Source: Ga0077555 sp046154645 (GTDB lineage Bacteria; Pseudomonadota; Alphaproteobacteria; Rhizobiales; Hyphomicrobiaceae). Taken from it: a stretch of DNA of 64,000 bases. The notes below the pieces were generated by a model. It saw only the letters and a program-made list of their open reading frames with translations. It searched no databases and had not been told where the DNA came from. A program made the position numbers and the translations under genes. Location: assembly GCA_046154645.1 (NCBI GenBank), contig JBJXDZ010000064.1, forward strand, positions 1-64,000. The letters run 5' to 3'. This document shows positions 61,662 to 64,000 of this stretch, one piece after another. Position 1 is the stretch's first letter. Every line of letters begins with the position of its first letter.

Positions 61662-62582
61662 TCAGCTCCGGTTCTCGGGCGCGGTGACGTCGCGCAGGCC
61701 GTCGCCGACGAGATTGATCGAGAGCACGAGCAGGAACAGGGCGAGCCCGGGAATGGTGATCAGCCAGGGCTCGAAGTACATCAGGCCTTTGGCTTCCGAG
61801 ATCATCAGGCCCCAGGATGGCGTCGGTGGTTGCACGCCGAGCCCCAAGAAGGACAGCGCCGCTTCGAGCAGGATGGCGTGGGCCATCTCGAGCGTCGAGA
61901 CGACGATCAGGTGGTTCATGACGTTGGGCGCGATCTCGGTCAGCAGGATGCGCGTCGTCGAGCAGCCGAGCGCCTCGGCGGCGGTGATGAACTCGCGCGA
62001 GCGCACCTGCTGGGTGGCAGAGCGCATCACCACGGCGAAGCGGTCCCAGATCAGCAGCCCCAGCACCCAGATGACCACGGTCAATGACGAGCCGATGATC
62101 GACACCACGGCCAGTGCCACCAGCACCACCGGCATCGACAGGCGGGTGGTGATGAAGAAGTTGACCACCATGTCGACGCGGCCGCCGAAGTAGCCGGCGA
62201 GCACGCCGACGGTGGTACCGATGATGCCGGAGATCAGCATGGCCGAGAACCCGATCATGAGCGAGACGCGCGCTCCGTGGAAGAGACGCGAGATGTAATC
62301 ACGGCCGAGCTGGTCGGTGCCGAGGGGATGGGCGGGGTCGACTTTCGGGCTGCCGCTCCAGAACGGCGGGATGAGCTTGCGGGCGAGTTGCTGGTCGAGG
62401 GGATCGTGCGGCGAGATGAACCCAGCCAGCAGCGCCATGGCGACGATGGTGAGCAGAATGACGCCGCCGAGCATGAGGCCGAAATGGCCAAACACGCGGC
62501 GGCGCATGAGAGCACCAGGCGTCGGCGCCAGGATCTCAGCCGCCGTCGGGATGCCAGCGCGGGCAATGCCAATGTCTGCCAT
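61662..62582 (-). CDS. dppC: Peptide ABC transporter permease (DppC-type)
   Basis: A 306-residue inner-membrane permease with about six helices, the N-terminal FGHFGLMLGGVILLTIVAM, and the EAA-loop region EALGCSTTRILLTEIAPNVMN. Partners with DppB. Separated from dppB by a single base. Confidence 0.93.
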   Translation of the reverse strand: MADIGIARAGIPTAAEILAPTPGALMRRRVFGHFGLMLGGVILLTIVAMALLAGFISPHDPLDQQLARKLIPPFWSGSPKVDPAHPLGTDQLGRDYISRLFHGARVSLMIGFSAMLISGIIGTTVGVLAGYFGGRVDMVVNFFITTRLSMPVVLVALAVVSIIGSSLTVVIWVLGLLIWDRFAVVMRSATQQVRSREFITAAEALGCSTTRILLTEIAPNVMNHLIVVSTLEMAHAILLEAALSFLGLGVQPPTPSWGLMISEAKGLMYFEPWLITIPGLALFLLVLSINLVGDGLRDVTAPENRS

Positions 62583-62583
62583 G

Positions 62584-63501
62584 TCAGGCCACCCGGATGC
62601 GAGGATCGAGGAAGGCGTTCAGCATGTCCGCCAGGAAGGTGATCACAACGTAGATGATGGAGAGCACCAGCACGATGGCCTGCATCATGGGGAGATCCTT
62701 GCGCTGGATCGATTCCCAGGCGAGGTATCCCAGGCCGTTGATCTGGAAAATCGTCTCGATGACGATCGAGCCGCCGAGCATGAAGCCGAACTGGACGGCA
62801 GCCAGCGCGACCACAGGGATGATGGCGTTGCGCAGCGCATGCTTGAACAGCACCCGCATGGGGCGCAGGCCTTTGGCGCGCGCGGTGCGGATGTAGTCGG
62901 AGGAGAGGACCTCCAGCATGCCGGCGCGGGTGAGGCGCATCACGGCGGGCGTCACGTAATAACCGAGCGCGATCGAAGGCATGACGAAGTTGGCCCAGCT
63001 GTCCTGGCCGGTGATGGGCAACAGGCGCCAATACACGCCGAACCACAGAATGAGAGTGAGGGCGAACCAGAAGCTCGGCATCGCCTGCCCGATGACGGCG
63101 AGGCCGAGGGCGAAGCGATCGATCAGGCTGTTCGGTTTCACGGCCGCCAAAACGCCCAAGGGAATGGCCAGCAACAGCGCGAACGAGATGGCACAGGCGC
63201 CGAGCAGCATGGTGGTCGGCAGGCGCTGGAAGATAACTTCACTGACGGGTTTTCGCAGGTTGAAGGACTGGCCAAGGTTGCCCTGGACGGCATTCCACAG
63301 CCAGTCGAAATACTGCACATGAATGGGACGGTCGAAGCCGTAATAGCGGCGGACATTCTCGATGTCCTCCTGGCGTGCGCCTTCACCTGCAATGGCCAGG
63401 GCAGGATCGCCGGAAATGTAAACCATCGAGAAGGTGATGCCGGAGACGGTCAATGCCACCAGAATGGCCACCCCGAGGCGCTTCAACGCATATGCCAGCA
63501 T
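62584..63501 (-). CDS. dppB: Peptide ABC transporter permease (DppB-type)
   Basis: A 305-residue permease with six helices; the first half contains GAVQGNLGQSF-like text and the EAA-type loop YIRTARAKGLRPMRVLFKHALRNA. First gene of the operon; the substrate-binding protein is not in this window and must be encoded elsewhere or beyond the right edge. Confidence 0.93.
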   Translation of the reverse strand: MLAYALKRLGVAILVALTVSGITFSMVYISGDPALAIAGEGARQEDIENVRRYYGFDRPIHVQYFDWLWNAVQGNLGQSFNLRKPVSEVIFQRLPTTMLLGACAISFALLLAIPLGVLAAVKPNSLIDRFALGLAVIGQAMPSFWFALTLILWFGVYWRLLPITGQDSWANFVMPSIALGYYVTPAVMRLTRAGMLEVLSSDYIRTARAKGLRPMRVLFKHALRNAIIPVVALAAVQFGFMLGGSIVIETIFQINGLGYLAWESIQRKDLPMMQAIVLVLSIIYVVITFLADMLNAFLDPRIRVA

Positions 63502-63772
63502 GTCAGCTCACAACCTTCTCCGTGGGCCGCGCGCCCTGCTGCGGCGACTTTACCCGGCTCCACCGACAACTCCAAGGAGATGTCGCAATCCGATCACTGG
63601 GTGTGGCTCCAGAGCAATTGCCGAGCGCTTTCAGAAGGCTGACGATCGCAGAGTGCAGGGGAAACTACGGCGGACCTGTGGAGGGATGGGATGCCGCGCT
63701 TGCGGGATCATGATTGGGCCGCAATTGGCTGGTCCCTCCGGCTCCTGATCCATTCCATCCGAGGGGAGCTCC

Positions 63773-64000
63773 ATGGGGCGTGCAGCGAATTTCAGCAAGA
63801 TCGTTCTGGCCACGGCAGCCGTGGCGTTTCTGGCCGGCTCAGCCTTTGCGCTGGAGGAAGGCAAGGACGAGAAGGACAAGCTCAAGGCTTGCGAGGCGAG
63901 CCTCTGCCAGCTGGTGAAGAAAAAGGCGCCTGCCAGCGGCGATTTCACATGCGCCCTGCAGAAAACCTGGGCCAAGGAGAAGATCGTCGAAGGTGCGCAG
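63773..64000 (+). CDS. Secreted hypothetical protein, truncated by the window edge
   Basis: 76 residues are visible. A signal peptide (VLATAAVAFLAGSAFALEEG) is followed by a charged helix and Cys-containing mature part (LKACEASLCQLVKKK, FTCALQK). GAGGGGAG precedes the ATG. It resembles small periplasmic proteins but is too short to place; C-terminus beyond the window. Confidence 0.6.
   Translation, partial: MGRAANFSKIVLATAAVAFLAGSAFALEEGKDEKDKLKACEASLCQLVKKKAPASGDFTCALQKTWAKEKIVEGAQ

Overview
The window is high-GC DNA from an alphaproteobacterium, most likely of the Hyphomicrobiales/Rhizobiales type. This is inferred from gene order and protein character: pyrB-pyrC-plsY-dprA, recA followed by alaS, the split F1 operon atpH-A-G-D-C with no F0 genes beside it, and many Bug/TctC-type binding proteins. 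No rRNA, tRNA, CRISPR array, integrase or recognisable insertion sequence was seen.

Layout. 1-837 is a non-coding array of about 200-bp imperfect repeats rich in dyad symmetry. 838-12260 is mostly core: two alpha/beta hydrolases, pyrimidine synthesis (pyrB and a pyrC homologue that appears to lack metal ligands), an inserted membrane protein, plsY, dprA, then alaS and recA on the minus strand. A small + strand unit follows recA: a 26-codon ORF with a perfect 14-nt Shine-Dalgarno sequence and a perfect terminator. 12761-24300 holds accessory enzymes and transporters: a SUMF1-domain protein, a ChaN-like protein, two duplicated Uma2 genes, LLM oxidoreductase, dehydrogenases, LysE and TauE exporters, HAD, aldolase, and a composite gene remnant. 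24338-27714 is a NarL-type regulatory locus (regulator / kinase / regulator). 27791-35787 holds a HIBCH-like enzyme, secreted proteins, an enolase-superfamily dehydratase coupled to a DUF900 hydrolase, and a repeat island at 31590-32057.

35911-46968 looks catabolic: a secreted glutaredoxin-like protein, an internally duplicated protein of unknown family, an SDR, a D-2-hydroxyacid dehydrogenase, a TPP enzyme, GNAT, a class III CoA-transferase and an acyl-CoA dehydrogenase. It runs into a tripartite tricarboxylate transporter (tctB, tctA) followed by three tandem tctC-type binding-protein genes (47105-50121). Together they suggest uptake of a carboxylate and its processing through keto-acid and CoA steps; the substrate is not evident.

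51396-57667 is the F1-ATPase operon, unusual because four passenger genes sit between the core subunits: a small membrane-anchored protein after atpA, a VapX(DUF5397)/VapD-like toxin-antitoxin pair between atpG and atpD, and a small CxxC protein between atpD and atpC. 58180-63501 (minus) is a Dpp/Opp-type peptide ABC transporter (BCDF) without a binding protein in view. Directly downstream is a three-gene lower-GC cluster, one member of which resembles the Imm11/DUF1629 immunity family. A secreted protein gene runs off the right edge.

The strongest candidates for something not yet described are the passenger genes in the atp operon, the perfect-SD micro-ORF beside recA, the duplicated protein at 36275-37105 with its operon, and the Imm11-like three-gene cluster.
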